This document shows, one piece after another, positions 10,591 to 20,172 of a DNA stretch of 21,945 nt (positions within the stretch are counted from its first letter, which is position 1; each line of letters begins with the position of its first letter). The stretch is from Pigoraptor chileana (Eukaryota; Opisthokonta; Filasterea), in assembly GCA_943704495.1 (NCBI GenBank), contig CALSCR010000586.1, positions 1-21,945 of the forward strand, in the 5' to 3' direction. Under the pieces are notes generated by a model that was not told the DNA's origin, ran no database searches, and saw nothing but the letters and a program-made list of their open reading frames with translations. The position numbers and the translations under genes were made by a program.

Positions 10591-10972
10591 TTCAAATGCA
10601 GCTGTATGCTTTGTCGTCGAACGGAGGATTGGTTATCACGTGATCGTACTCCCCTACCGAGTTCTCGACAAACAGCAGATCAAACGGCCCGCCTGCAAAA
10701 CTGAATCACGCCCGAACCCCGGCACGTGACCGTCCCGCACTTCGATTTGGTTCGGGCCTGCCTCGAGCTGGATCGAACACGGTCGTGCGGATGGTTGTTT
10801 TTTTATTATTATATAGACGCCGCGGAATAAATGCCCCTCGAGGAAGAGGAATGTAGTCACGCAACTCTGGAACTATGAGCTCGTTGAGCGCAAGAACCAT
10901 TTTGAGGTATTTGGCAGCGCCGCCGTCATCTTCGATCAAATCCGTCGGCACTTCCCTACGCACACAACACAA
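10591..10972 (-). pseudogene. Methyltransferase-like coding segment with NPPF motif, probably degraded
   Basis: Minus-strand reading near 10619-10630 gives YDHVITNPPF, preceded by FDLLFVENSVGE. This matches motif IV ([D/N]PP[Y/F] after a hydrophobic strand) of amino-methyltransferases, typical of N6-adenine DNA methyltransferases and some N-methylating enzymes of RNA or protein. An upstream segment reads LRDYIPLPRGAFIPRR and then TTVFDPARG, which may recall the SAM-binding motif I. The segments lie in more than one frame and no full domain can be read. The region is therefore either a decayed gene, possibly of mobile or viral origin, or an intron-split gene I cannot resolve. It may belong with the unrecognised frame at 10991-11470. 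Confidence 0.35.
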
Positions 10973-10990
10973 GCAGGCCGCGCTGGCGAT

Positions 10991-11470
10991 TCAGAAGAGC
11001 AAGCAGCCGGAACTATACAAAGTGGCATAGCGCACCAGCAGCCACTCGCATTCCCATTGCCCAGACAAATGCGCAGGCACACCCACCGCATACTCAACTA
11101 GCCACCGTGTGCCTTTGCAAGGGCCGCAAAAACGTATGCGATGAAGCTCTTCCCCATTCCACTCGGTGCCGATAGGCATGCAGTAGGGCGTCAACAGGCC
11201 CGTTTGACCCCATTGGTCGAACGCAGCGACGATTTCGTTCCAGACTGTCTGCTCTCGAAGAAGTGCCCGCGGGAACGCTCCCACGAAATTCTTGGGCTGA
11301 AGAATACGCAAGGAAAATTCGACGGAAAGCACCGGCAGCCCCTCGATGAACTTGTTCGCGTGGATTGCGTCCAGATGCTTGTTTGCGATGAGGTCCGCCC
11401 ACGTCACACACGGCACCGTAAGGGCGTCCTCTGCACTTGGACCCCCGAGCACGGGCGCATCAGCTGACAC
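10991..11470 (-). CDS. Unrecognised open reading frame, possibly the 5' part of the methyltransferase-like locus
   Basis: A minus-strand frame of about 160 residues with balanced, protein-like composition, including WADLIANKHLDAIHANKF, FDQWGQTGLLTPYC and FCGPCKGTRWLVEYAVG. I do not recognise the family. The frame stays open further upstream to about 11553 but contains no ATG there. A basic N-terminus with an ATG at 11625 (MKKGKQTRRKRGND) is open in another frame over the same stretch, suggesting an unresolved junction or decay. If real, the gene is divergent from the receptor kinase gene. Confidence 0.4.
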   Translation of the reverse strand: MSADAPVLGGPSAEDALTVPCVTWADLIANKHLDAIHANKFIEGLPVLSVEFSLRILQPKNFVGAFPRALLREQTVWNEIVAAFDQWGQTGLLTPYCMPIGTEWNGEELHRIRFCGPCKGTRWLVEYAVGVPAHLSGQWECEWLLVRYATLYSSGCLLF

Positions 11471-11625
11471 AGGCGCTTCAGCGACAGTTCTCGACTGGCA
11501 GCCGCCTTGCCTTGGTCGTTTTGGTGCTCCGGCCTGGCCGAACCAGTGAGACTAGTGGCTGCAGGCGTCGAAGAACGTGCGTTGTCGTTTCCGCGCTTGC
11601 GACGCGTCTGTTTTCCCTTTTTCAT

Positions 11626-12289
11626 TTCTGGCGCGGATTACGTCGGTCTCACTGGCAGTCTGTTTGCGAGTGTGTGTAACGCTGACGGCCGCGGCTCTGA
11701 GTCAGGAGATTGACTGATGTGGTTGATCTTTTCCAATATCACCCGGCGTCCATAGGTATGATTCGTTGGGAGAGCAGTCGTGTCGGCATTGCATGGCACA
11801 CTGTTCATTGTGTTTGAACGGCCGATGCAGGGAAGCCGTTTAGCACTCCGAGTCGCTGGCCGAGTGGAGCCGCCAGCCCCAATGAATAATTCCCTCCATC
11901 ACGTGAATGATGTCACGTGATGGAGGGACACGTGATTCGGCAATTCAGACAATGGCTAAATTTATCGGCTGTTTCTGTTTGGCGATTGTCGCTGCCGTAT
12001 GTGTATTATGTATGTCTTGTAGGGCTTTGGATTCGCTCACGTATCGGAGCTCGCGTCCAAGCGAGTGGAGAGGAGGGAGTGATTCCAAAGTCCCACATAA
12101 CACACGCGCAAACGTTTGTCGACTCGCTTTCTGAGACTCCCGCGCAAGAAAAAAAGAAACAAAACCGAATATTACAGTTAGAGGAGCAGGGCACTACTAA
12201 CGACACGCTAGTGATAGGCCAGACCCAAAGATCCAACGCGCTTATATCGGCATTGATGCACAGTCGCGCCAAAGTCGCGCCCTTGATGC
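11626..12289. promoter_or_regulatory. Upstream region of the receptor kinase gene
   Basis: About 660 bp lie between the minus-strand ATG at 11625 and the kinase ATG at 12290. It contains three CACGTG boxes (11900-11905, 11914-11919, 11929-11934), two of them inside a perfect inverted repeat. A TTATAT stretch lies about 45 bp before the kinase ATG. No reading frame here looks convincing, and a 5' non-coding exon cannot be excluded. Confidence 0.5.
11891..11928. promoter_or_regulatory. Perfect 16-bp inverted repeat with paired TCACGTGA boxes
   Basis: The left arm TCCCTCCATCACGTGA (11891-11906) and the right arm TCACGTGATGGAGGGA (11913-11928) are exact reverse complements around the 6-bp spacer ATGATG. 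Each arm contains the 8-bp palindrome TCACGTGA, and a further CACGTG lies at 11929-11934. This fits a paired bHLH or bZIP binding site, or a cruciform or RNA hairpin, about 360 bp upstream of the kinase start. Confidence 0.75.
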
Positions 12290-15200
12290 ATGGCATCGCA
12301 ACGCTGTACTGGTGAATTCCGCATTGTCTCTATAGTAGCTGTCCTTGTCTGTGCCTTCGTCGTGGTCCTCAGGCCCGTCGATGGCGCCCCACTCACGCTC
12401 ACTCGGATTGTGCGCCTCGTAGCATCAGGGAGCGCCTCCACTTTGGCAAATGTGGGAGACTTTCGGCGAGATGATCAAGGCGCCAATGGCGGGTGGATAT
12501 TCACGATTCGCAACGGATCGCAAACACTGACATGGTCGGATACAACCGACGAGACCGCCGGTTCCTTCAATGTGGCGGGCAATAAGACTACCCCGTACAC
12601 GCGCATTTTAATCGATGCGAATGGGGCCATTGTCTCGTGTGCTTCTGGATCTGTCGCGCGCGTGACAGTATTCACGGGTGCGCTTGGTTTGCGGAACATC
12701 ACCGTCCGTGGATGCACCGACACTGACAACATGTCCGGCACGAGCGGGCGGTTTGCAGCACTTTTCCGCGTATCAAAAGACGGTGCAGTTGAGCTATCGG
12801 ATGCCTCTTTTTCAGATCTCAACGGTGTGCGCGTGGTTGATGCGAGTGGGACTGTCATGATGCGGAACATCCGTCTGTCGCGGGTTGTTATTGGGGGCGA
12901 CTCTGCAATGTGCAATGTGCAAGACGACTGCGGTGGCGCTGCGCTACTGCGTCTCGTTGATGGAGGTACTGCCACGGTGGAAAACACTTCCGTTGTGGAT
13001 GTTGCGTGTGGTTCACCGTGTCGTGGCTGCGTCATTGTTGCTTATGGCAGCGCCAGCGTCGCCGCGGCGCGTCTTTCTACATTGCGGACGAGTGCTGACC
13101 TGGCCGGCGTCGCAGTATTTACTGCAAGTGCACAGGGTGTCTTTTCCGAATCGGCGTTTATGTCAGCACGAGGTGATTCGGGTTGTGGTGCCTTTCTTGT
13201 GTATGGGAGTGCAGTCGTCGCCGTCAAAAGCAGTGTGACGAACGACACAACGGCCGACAATGGGGGCCTCGCGTGTGTGGAGGGAGATGCGACATTCTCA
13301 CTCGAGGGAATGCAAATCTCGCAGTCCCGCACAACGCGAGGCGGCGGTTGTCTTGCCGTGTTCGGCAATTCTGCAGTTACTGTGTCTTCAACGAACGTGA
13401 CGGGCGTCTCGGCCTCATCGGGTGGGTTTCTTTCTGCGGTGGGCAGCGCACAAATCACCGCCACCGATCTCGCTGTGTATGATGCCCACGTGGACGACTT
13501 TGGCGCGGTGTTTACAGTAGGGCAGAGCGCCTCATTCACTGCAGTCCGCATGTCGACTCTGGCGACAAATTCAGACACAGCCGGCGTTGGACACGCAGGC
13601 GACAATGCCAGAGTGGATATTTCCGAATCCTCCTTCAAATCGAGCCGTGCAGTGTCGGCCGGTGGAGCCTTTTATTTCGAGGGAAATGCTGTTGTCAGTT
13701 TGTTGGATAGCGTGGCGGACGGTACGAGCGCCGGATTCGGCGGTCTCGGGTGCTTGAAGGACGGGGCAACGCTTTCGCTCGCAGGGATGCAAATATCACG
13801 ATGCAGTGCGAGAGGGGTCGGCGGTGCTTTGGCGTTGGTGGGCAGCGCGGTGCTCGTTGTGGCATCCACAAACGTAACTGGCGTTACTGCCACGGGAGGC
13901 GGTTTTATTGCAGCATCGGATGATGTGCAGATCATCACAACTGATCTCAGTGTGGTCGATGCGGTGGCCAGCGATTGGGGGGGTGCGTTTGATATGGATG
14001 GCAATGCCTCGCTGCAGTTGACACGCGGGACTTCGTTCAACTGCTCCATTTCGGCCGACTCGTCGGGATCGGGCGGGTTTGCCCTGTTTTCGGAACACGC
14101 AAACGGGTACTTTGAGGACTGTCTGTGGCTGGCAGAAGACATTGTGTACGAGGTCCCCGACGGCCTTCACTCGACAAACTCCCTTGCAGACTGGACGTTG
14201 AATGCACCCGGCGGTGTGTTTAGGCTTGTGGAGACAGCACAGGTTGTTGTGGCGAATTGCGAGGCCAGGCACTTTCACGCGCAGTTTGGCGCCTTTGCAT
14301 GGGTTGGCGGGCTATCCACACTGACAGTGAGTGGCTCTCGGCTGTTGAATATCGGCTCTGTAAATGGGGGTGTATTCTCCGCAGACTCAAATTCCACAAC
14401 CGACATCAGTTCCTCCGTTGTTCGCGATTGTTATGCAATCAACCAAGGTGGCTTTATTGACGCGGCTACCTCCGCAATCATCCGCATCTCTGACGTCGAT
14501 GTGTTTGGCTGCTCTGCACAGTACGGCACTTTGTTTTGTCTTAACGACCAGACCACGGCGGACGTGCACGGCCTGCACGCTCGAGATGCATTCGCGTGGA
14601 ACATTGGTGCCGTTGCGTATCTTCAGCACACATCACACATGACACTTAGCGATGCCATCATCATGAACTCATTGGCAGGATTCGATGGGGGTGTTTTGGG
14701 GGTCACGGGAAAGGCGACGTTAAATGTGCAGTCTGTTGTTGTGACGGCCGCGCGGGCTGCAAAAACGGGTGGTTTTGCAATCATCGACAACATGGCATCT
14801 GTGCACATGCGTGGGCTGGTCCTGTCGAACGTGACAGCGGGATTGTCGGGAGGCGCCTTCTTTGTGGGTGGAAATAGCTCTCTTTTGATGGAGGATGTCA
14901 ACGCAACGCACACGGTCGCAGTCGTCGACGGGGGGTTCATGCGCGCGGAAAACACAACGCGCGTCGTGATGTCGGCGGTGAAAGTATCAAACTGCACTGC
15001 GCAGGACGGGGGTGCCTTTGGTGTCTACGGGAGCGCCGTTCTTGCGATGGCGGATGTCGTGGCCAGATCCACGGCGGCCAATGAGAACGGCGGGTTTCTG
15101 TTTGCAACGGACAGCTGCCGCGTGAGCGTGTCGCGGCTGTCTCTCGGCGTGTCTTCCGCATGGAATGGCGGTGCATTCATTGCGAGCGGATACTCTTCGC

Positions 15201-18200
15201 TCGACGTTCTGTCGAGTCGTGTCGACGCAGTCTCTGCGGTCGACTACGGCGGGTTTGCCAGAGTACGCAACCATGCGGACATGCGCCTTTCCAGCAGCCA
15301 CGTGACCAATGCATCCGCGGGATACGGCGGCGCTTTTTTTGTCGATTCCCTCGGCACAGTCACAATCAATGATGTCGTTGCGGAGAATGTGCGCGCGACA
15401 GACAACGGAGGGTTTGCCAACGGACAGAACGGGCTGATGAATGTGTCTGGACTCATTCTGCGCGATGCCAGTGTGTCAGCGAGCGGGGGCGTGTTCTACA
15501 TGTCGCGATCATCCCGCCTGCTGGTGACGTTATCCACATTCGAAGGAGTCCGTGCCGACGACGAGGGCGGCTTTTTATACGCCCGCCATACGTCCCGCAC
15601 AACTGTCTTGCGCGTGCGTATTGCAGGTACAGACGCGCTGTCTGGCGGCGCCGTGAGTGTCGCAGATGCTGCTGTTGTGGATGTGCTCTCCAGCACGGTG
15701 GTTGGCGCCCATGCAATTGGTGACGGCGGCGTTGCCCACACTGGCGATAGTGCAACACTGCGCTTTGTTGCATCTTCCCTGAGCGTTGCCGCCGCAGAGA
15801 GAGGCGGCGTCGTGTGCATGACGGGTGCGTCTGTGGTTAGTGTGGAATCCGGAAACGCAACCTTGTTTGCGTCCGCCTCAATGGGTGGCTTCGCGTACAC
15901 TGAGGGCACGGCAAATCTTATCGTCACTGGTGTCACAGCACAGAACGGAAAGGCGAATACCGGTGGTCTCGTGTACTCTGCGCAAAACAGCACTGTCGGG
16001 CTCGTTCGTGTCAATGTTAGCTCTATTTCTGCGTATGCGTCTGGCGGCTGCATGTATGCAGACGACACATCCGCGGTTATTGTCAGTGGCGGCACATACT
16101 CTGGCTGCGTCGCGGGTGCAATCCGGGCCACCGGAGGCGCTGGCGGCGTTGCGTTTGTTGGCTTTGGCGCGTCGTTTTCCGTGATGTCAGACATGCTTGT
16201 CCTTGCGCCGTCAGCGGTTCTTGGTCCCGCGTTTTACTCACAGCACATGATCGATCCCCTCTCCCAGGCGCACATTGTGTGTCCCGTGCTGCCTGCCGAC
16301 TACAACGACCCCCAGCTTCCAGGGTGGCGCGCCGGCGGACTGTTTTCCGGCAGCCCTTCGTTTCTCAATCTCACTGTGTCGGGAACGACGGCGTCGCTAC
16401 AGAAGATATCCGTGTCCAGCGGCGAGTCGTTTCCGCCGCTTTCTCTCTCCATCTTGGATGGATATGGAAACCAAATATCCACCGACGGCAAGGCACAGCT
16501 GTCGGTTCGCCTGATTGTGAGCCCGCTTGACCAGACGGATGTGGCAAATGCGGCCGCGCAGGCGCCACTGCTCCGTGGAGACGTCGAGCGCAGCTACGGC
16601 ACCGGATCTGTCGTCACATTCAATGATCTGCGATTGTATGCACCGCCTGGTCGATACAAACTCGCCGCAGTGAGCTCCAACCCCTTTCTCTACGGTGAGC
16701 TCGATCTGGATGTGAAGCGACCCAGCCTGCTGAGGGATTTCATGGTTGACGTGACCATTGAGCCGTGTCCCAGTGGGCAAAAGTCGTCTGCAGTCGTCGT
16801 CGACGGCAAGGAGATGGCAGAGTGTGTGCCAGAAGGACGCAGCAACACGCTCGCAATCGCACTGTCGTCGTCGTTTGTTGGAGGCGCCGTTTTGATTGCC
16901 GCGCTCGGTGTGGCGCGGTGGCGGCTTGCGGCGGCGATGAGAATGAAGCGTGATCTCGCCACGCACGCCGAGTTTATGTCCAAGCACATGACGAAGCAGG
17001 CCGATCTCATGGCTATGCAGCTCAAGCGAGAGAACGTCGAGTTGCTGGAGAAGCTCGGGGAGGGCGAGTTTGGAGTGGTGTGTCGCGCGCGTGTTGTGAG
17101 TAGCGATGGACGCCCCCGCGTGTGCGCCGCAAAGATGCTCAAGGAAGGGTGCGTGTCTGCTTTGTGTGCGCATGTGTCTGTTTGGTTGTTGTCCCTGCAT
17201 ATCTGTCGCGCTAAATCCATGCGATCGCGCAATCCATAAGTGGCTTTGTTTGTGAGTCGAGGTATTGGGTATCTCGTTCGCCAGCCTTCTACACTGTGTG
17301 TGTGCGTGTGTGTGTTTCTGAGGGAAGGTGTCGGCAAATGGAGGCCGCGGTTGCTTGCTGTTTGTCGGTGCATTTGTTGTCATTTATTCTCCATGTCCCC
17401 AACGGCTCACGTGGTTTGTCTCGTGTCGTTGCAGTGCGACATTTGACCAGAGGTGCGATTTCTTGCAGGAGGCTGCGGTGATGCAGGTAACGTGATGCGT
17501 GTCTGGACAGCACTTTGTACATCGGCTGATTATTGTTGTGGCGCTACTTTACGCCATATATTATAGGATACTCATGGCACCATGTCGCGACAGTTGTTAT
17601 GTCAAATGGGTCAAATGGGAATATGCAATTATGTGGTTGTCAATGAAATAGAAACCCCAAATGCACGTCGGGATGTTGGAAGACTATTGTGTGACTGTGT
17701 GGAATACTCCCATGCAGTGAACCGATGCCGGACCTGCCATGTCCATCTTCTTTATTTAACCTATCCCGATTGCTCACATAATGCTGCATCTGTACACATG
17801 CACACATGCAAACGCACATTGAAAAAATGCGACGACGACGATGACGTCGACAACGGTATCCATTTGCAGGGAATGGCGCACCCGCACGTCGTCAGCCTGT
17901 GTGCCATTGTCGTGGAAAGCGATCCGATGCTCATCCTCATTGAGTTTGTGCCGCACGGGAATCTGCTCCAGTTTGTGCGATCAGTGCCCGCCATCCACCG
18001 CACTCCCGCGTCGGCGTCCGTCCGCATCTTCGAGGTGTTTTGCGAGCACATTGCCCTCGGAATGGCATACCTCGCGGACATGCATATCGTGCACAGAGAC
18101 CTCGCCGGTGAGTCGCGTGATCACTGGTGTGCGCGCTTTCTCCGTGTATTCAGTAAGCTTAGACTGCTTAGACCTAACCGCGCCCGCCGGCGGTCAGTTA

Positions 18201-19664
18201 CTTATATTATATCATTGGAGTCAATTGGATGATCGACTCGACTGACAGGACGCTCTCTGTACGTGTTTAGCTGTTTGTAGTTGCAATAGCAAATGGCAGC
18301 CTTTTATTCGAGTGCAATGCCGGTGACGTATTTAGTTGTGTCGCCGACTCTGCAGTACAGATTATTATTATTATGCATGTGCCGGGCTCGTGTGTCGTGT
18401 GTATATCGATATCATAATGTCATGCCAGGACATATATTTTCAATTGTGACTTCAACAACCACCCACGACGGCCAGTCCGTATAATGCACTAAGACACACG
18501 GCAAGCTTACCCCCGCCCGTTGCTTTGGCTCCTCCTAATCCTTCTTGGCTCTCCTTCGTCCGGTCGCACGTTCACATGACAGCACGCAATGTCATGGTGG
18601 GGCAGGACGCTTTCGGTTCTTATTTGGCAAAAATCGGCGACTTTGGTCTTTCTGGCGATATGGGACTGAAGAATTACTTCCGCAAGACGGGGAAGGAAAA
18701 GCTGCCCGTGCGGTGGATGAGCCCTGAGGCCTTGTCCCAGAGGAAGTACGCCGAGGTATGGTCAGATGCGGTGCATTGACGCGTGCGTTTACAGCGTTGA
18801 CAGCTAGCAGACTTCCAATGTCTTGTGTCCGTGATTTTACTTGGAAAGTGCAGTTTGATTTCTTCTTTCATCCAGAACTTGTTTGCATATGTGGAGCCTA
18901 ATCCCATGCCCGTGGATGATGTGATTAGCGCCTGTCACATGATTTGATTCACACAAAGTCATGCCTACCGACATTTCATCAGATTATTATTATTTTTTAT
19001 GTCATGTGAAATTATTGGCCACACTCGGCGTCAGTCGCTCGGCTGCCTGCAAACGAATATCCATCAGATGGCATGATTAGACCACGAATGGATGCGCCAT
19101 GACACAGACTAACCACGGTTGATCATGACATCATGACATGGTATCATCACGCATGTGCAGGCGTCTGACGTCTGGAGCTTTGGTGTCACGGCGTGGGAAA
19201 TGTTCTCGTTTGGCGAGGTTCCCTATGGGGCCCTTGCCGGCCACAACGTACTTGGTCACGTGAGGGCGGGTGGCGTCCTCTCCTCGCCCCCGTGCTGCGA
19301 GGCCGATTTTTACCGGGCGATTATCCAGCCGTGCTTTGCGCACGATCCGGCGTCGCGTCCCACCTTCGACCACATTGCAAACGCTGCGTTCCCAGGCGTA
19401 ATGGAGGCCAGGAAGAGCAACGAAAATTCGCGCCGGCAGTCGGGTGCTGTTGCTGCAGGTCATGGTCATCCTGGAGAGAATACCAATGCATCACATGTGA
19501 CAATGGTCGTTGCGACAGGCGACGGTTCGACTGTCGGTTTTGAGGGATATTCCAACGTGTTTGCCGACCACACTGACCAACAAGACGCATTTGACGGTGA
19601 CCATGATCGTCGCGTAGACTTTGGCGCGTCGATGATCGCACTGCTGCCTATGGGACACAATTAA
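12290..19664 (+). CDS. Receptor tyrosine kinase with bacterial-like GGAF/GGF beta-helix repeat ectodomain
   Basis: Proposed exons: 12290-17148, 17435-17486, 17870-18107, 18583-18755 and 19161-19664, about 1941 residues. The protein starts with a signal peptide (hydrophobic core VSIVAVLVCAFVVVL). Dozens of repeats of about 26 residues follow (GGAF or GGF, hydrophobic alternation, Ser/Thr/Asn), like polymorphic outer membrane or right-handed beta-helix repeats. One transmembrane helix lies at about 1519-1545, then a basic juxtamembrane helix. The kinase domain has GEGEFG near 1590, Lys 1615 (CAAKML), alpha-C Glu 1632 (FLQEAAVM), HRDLAARN at 1712-1719, DFG at 1736-1738, Tyr 1748 in the activation loop, PVRWMSPEAL (SPE for APE) and SDVWSFGV. 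HRDLAARN and PVRWM are tyrosine-kinase signatures, so the kinase is probably active. All four junctions have consensus splice sites and matching phases. The cytoplasmic tail has YSNV at Tyr 1904, a possible SH2 docking site. The ligand is unknown. Confidence 0.92.
13070..14023 (+). repeat. 477-bp in-frame tandem duplication in the receptor kinase ectodomain
   Basis: Two adjacent blocks, 13070-13546 and 13547-14023, are diverged copies offset by exactly 477 bp (159 codons). Matching landmarks include RLSTLRTSADLAGV with RMSTLATNSDTAGV, SLEGMQISQS with SLAGMQISRC, and SSTNVTGVSASSGGF with ASTNVTGVTATGGGF. Each block spans about six elementary repeats, showing that the array grew by segmental duplication as well as by single units. 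Confidence 0.8.
17149..17434 (+). other. First intron of the receptor kinase gene (286 nt)
   Basis: Donor GTGCGT follows the codons for KMLKEG and acceptor GTTGCAG precedes the 52-nt exon that encodes the alpha-C helix (ATFDQRCDFLQEAAVMQ); phase 2. It includes a short GT-rich stretch near 17295-17315. Nothing else is seen. Confidence 0.85.
17487..17869 (+). other. Second intron of the receptor kinase gene (383 nt)
   Basis: Donor GTAACG after the FLQEAAVMQ codons and acceptor CATTTGCAG before GMAHPHVV; phase 0. No gene-like content beyond chance frames. Confidence 0.85.
18108..18582 (+). other. Third intron of the receptor kinase gene, inside the catalytic loop (475 nt)
   Basis: Donor GTGAGT and acceptor CATGACAG split the second alanine codon of HRDLAARN (phase 1: G then CA). 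Rejoining these bases restores the exact tyrosine-kinase signature, which strongly supports the model. Only AT-rich and mixed sequence is seen inside. Confidence 0.9.
18756..19160 (+). other. Fourth intron of the receptor kinase gene (405 nt)
   Basis: Donor GTATGG after the codons for RKYAE and acceptor GCATGTGCAG before ASDVWSFGV; phase 0. It holds repeated CATGACAT words near 19124-19141 and an AT-rich stretch near 18980-19010. No gene is seen. Confidence 0.85.
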
Positions 19665-20172
19665 GCGGAGCATGAGTTTTAGGATTCGTACCCGATGGAA
19701 GTAACCACGTCAGTCAAATGCATTCTGCGATGCCAGTGATGTCGTGCTCACTGTAACAGTTGTCAGAAGCAGCTCGCCTGTATGCTTCAGTTAAATTTGT
19801 ATCTTGGCTACCGTAAGTTTGTAACTGTGTCTCCATGTTTTAGAAAAGCGTATGAATTTTCGTGACATACCGCAATTATAATGTCAATCAGAAGTCAATT
19901 GAGGCTATTCACAGCAGTGTACTCGCCGTCGCCTCTTCTCTTCAGTTACTATAAAATTTGTCTGTCTACTTAACCACTTTTGACAACTGGCAAGGTTAGA
20001 GCACTGTTTGTTGAATAGTAGCACAGCAGGCAGTACAGGGCATTGCGTTGACTCAAATAAATTTGCCAGGCACACCGAAGTCACAATGCACACAATGCAC
20101 AAATTGCCAAGAAGTAATTTCTTTCCAATGGTCTGTGACAACTGGTTCCGTTCACTTGCTCCACGGCTGTTG
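19665..20172. other. Intergenic region between convergent kinase and GPCR genes
   Basis: These 508 bp separate two facing stop codons and should contain both 3' untranslated regions. The sequence is more AT-rich than the coding parts. No convincing reading frame, RNA gene or repeat is seen. Confidence 0.6.

Noticed and set aside
12290-17148. Bacterial contamination or bacterial outer-membrane autotransporter gene
   Set aside because: The frame runs into a transmembrane helix and a eukaryotic tyrosine kinase whose remaining exons follow with consensus introns; no autotransporter barrel is present.
17582-17869. Plus-strand ATG frame leading into the third kinase exon, as a separate gene start
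   Set aside because: The sequence before 17870 has no kinase similarity and ends in a clear CATTTGCAG acceptor. The previous exon joins in phase and supplies the alpha-C helix.
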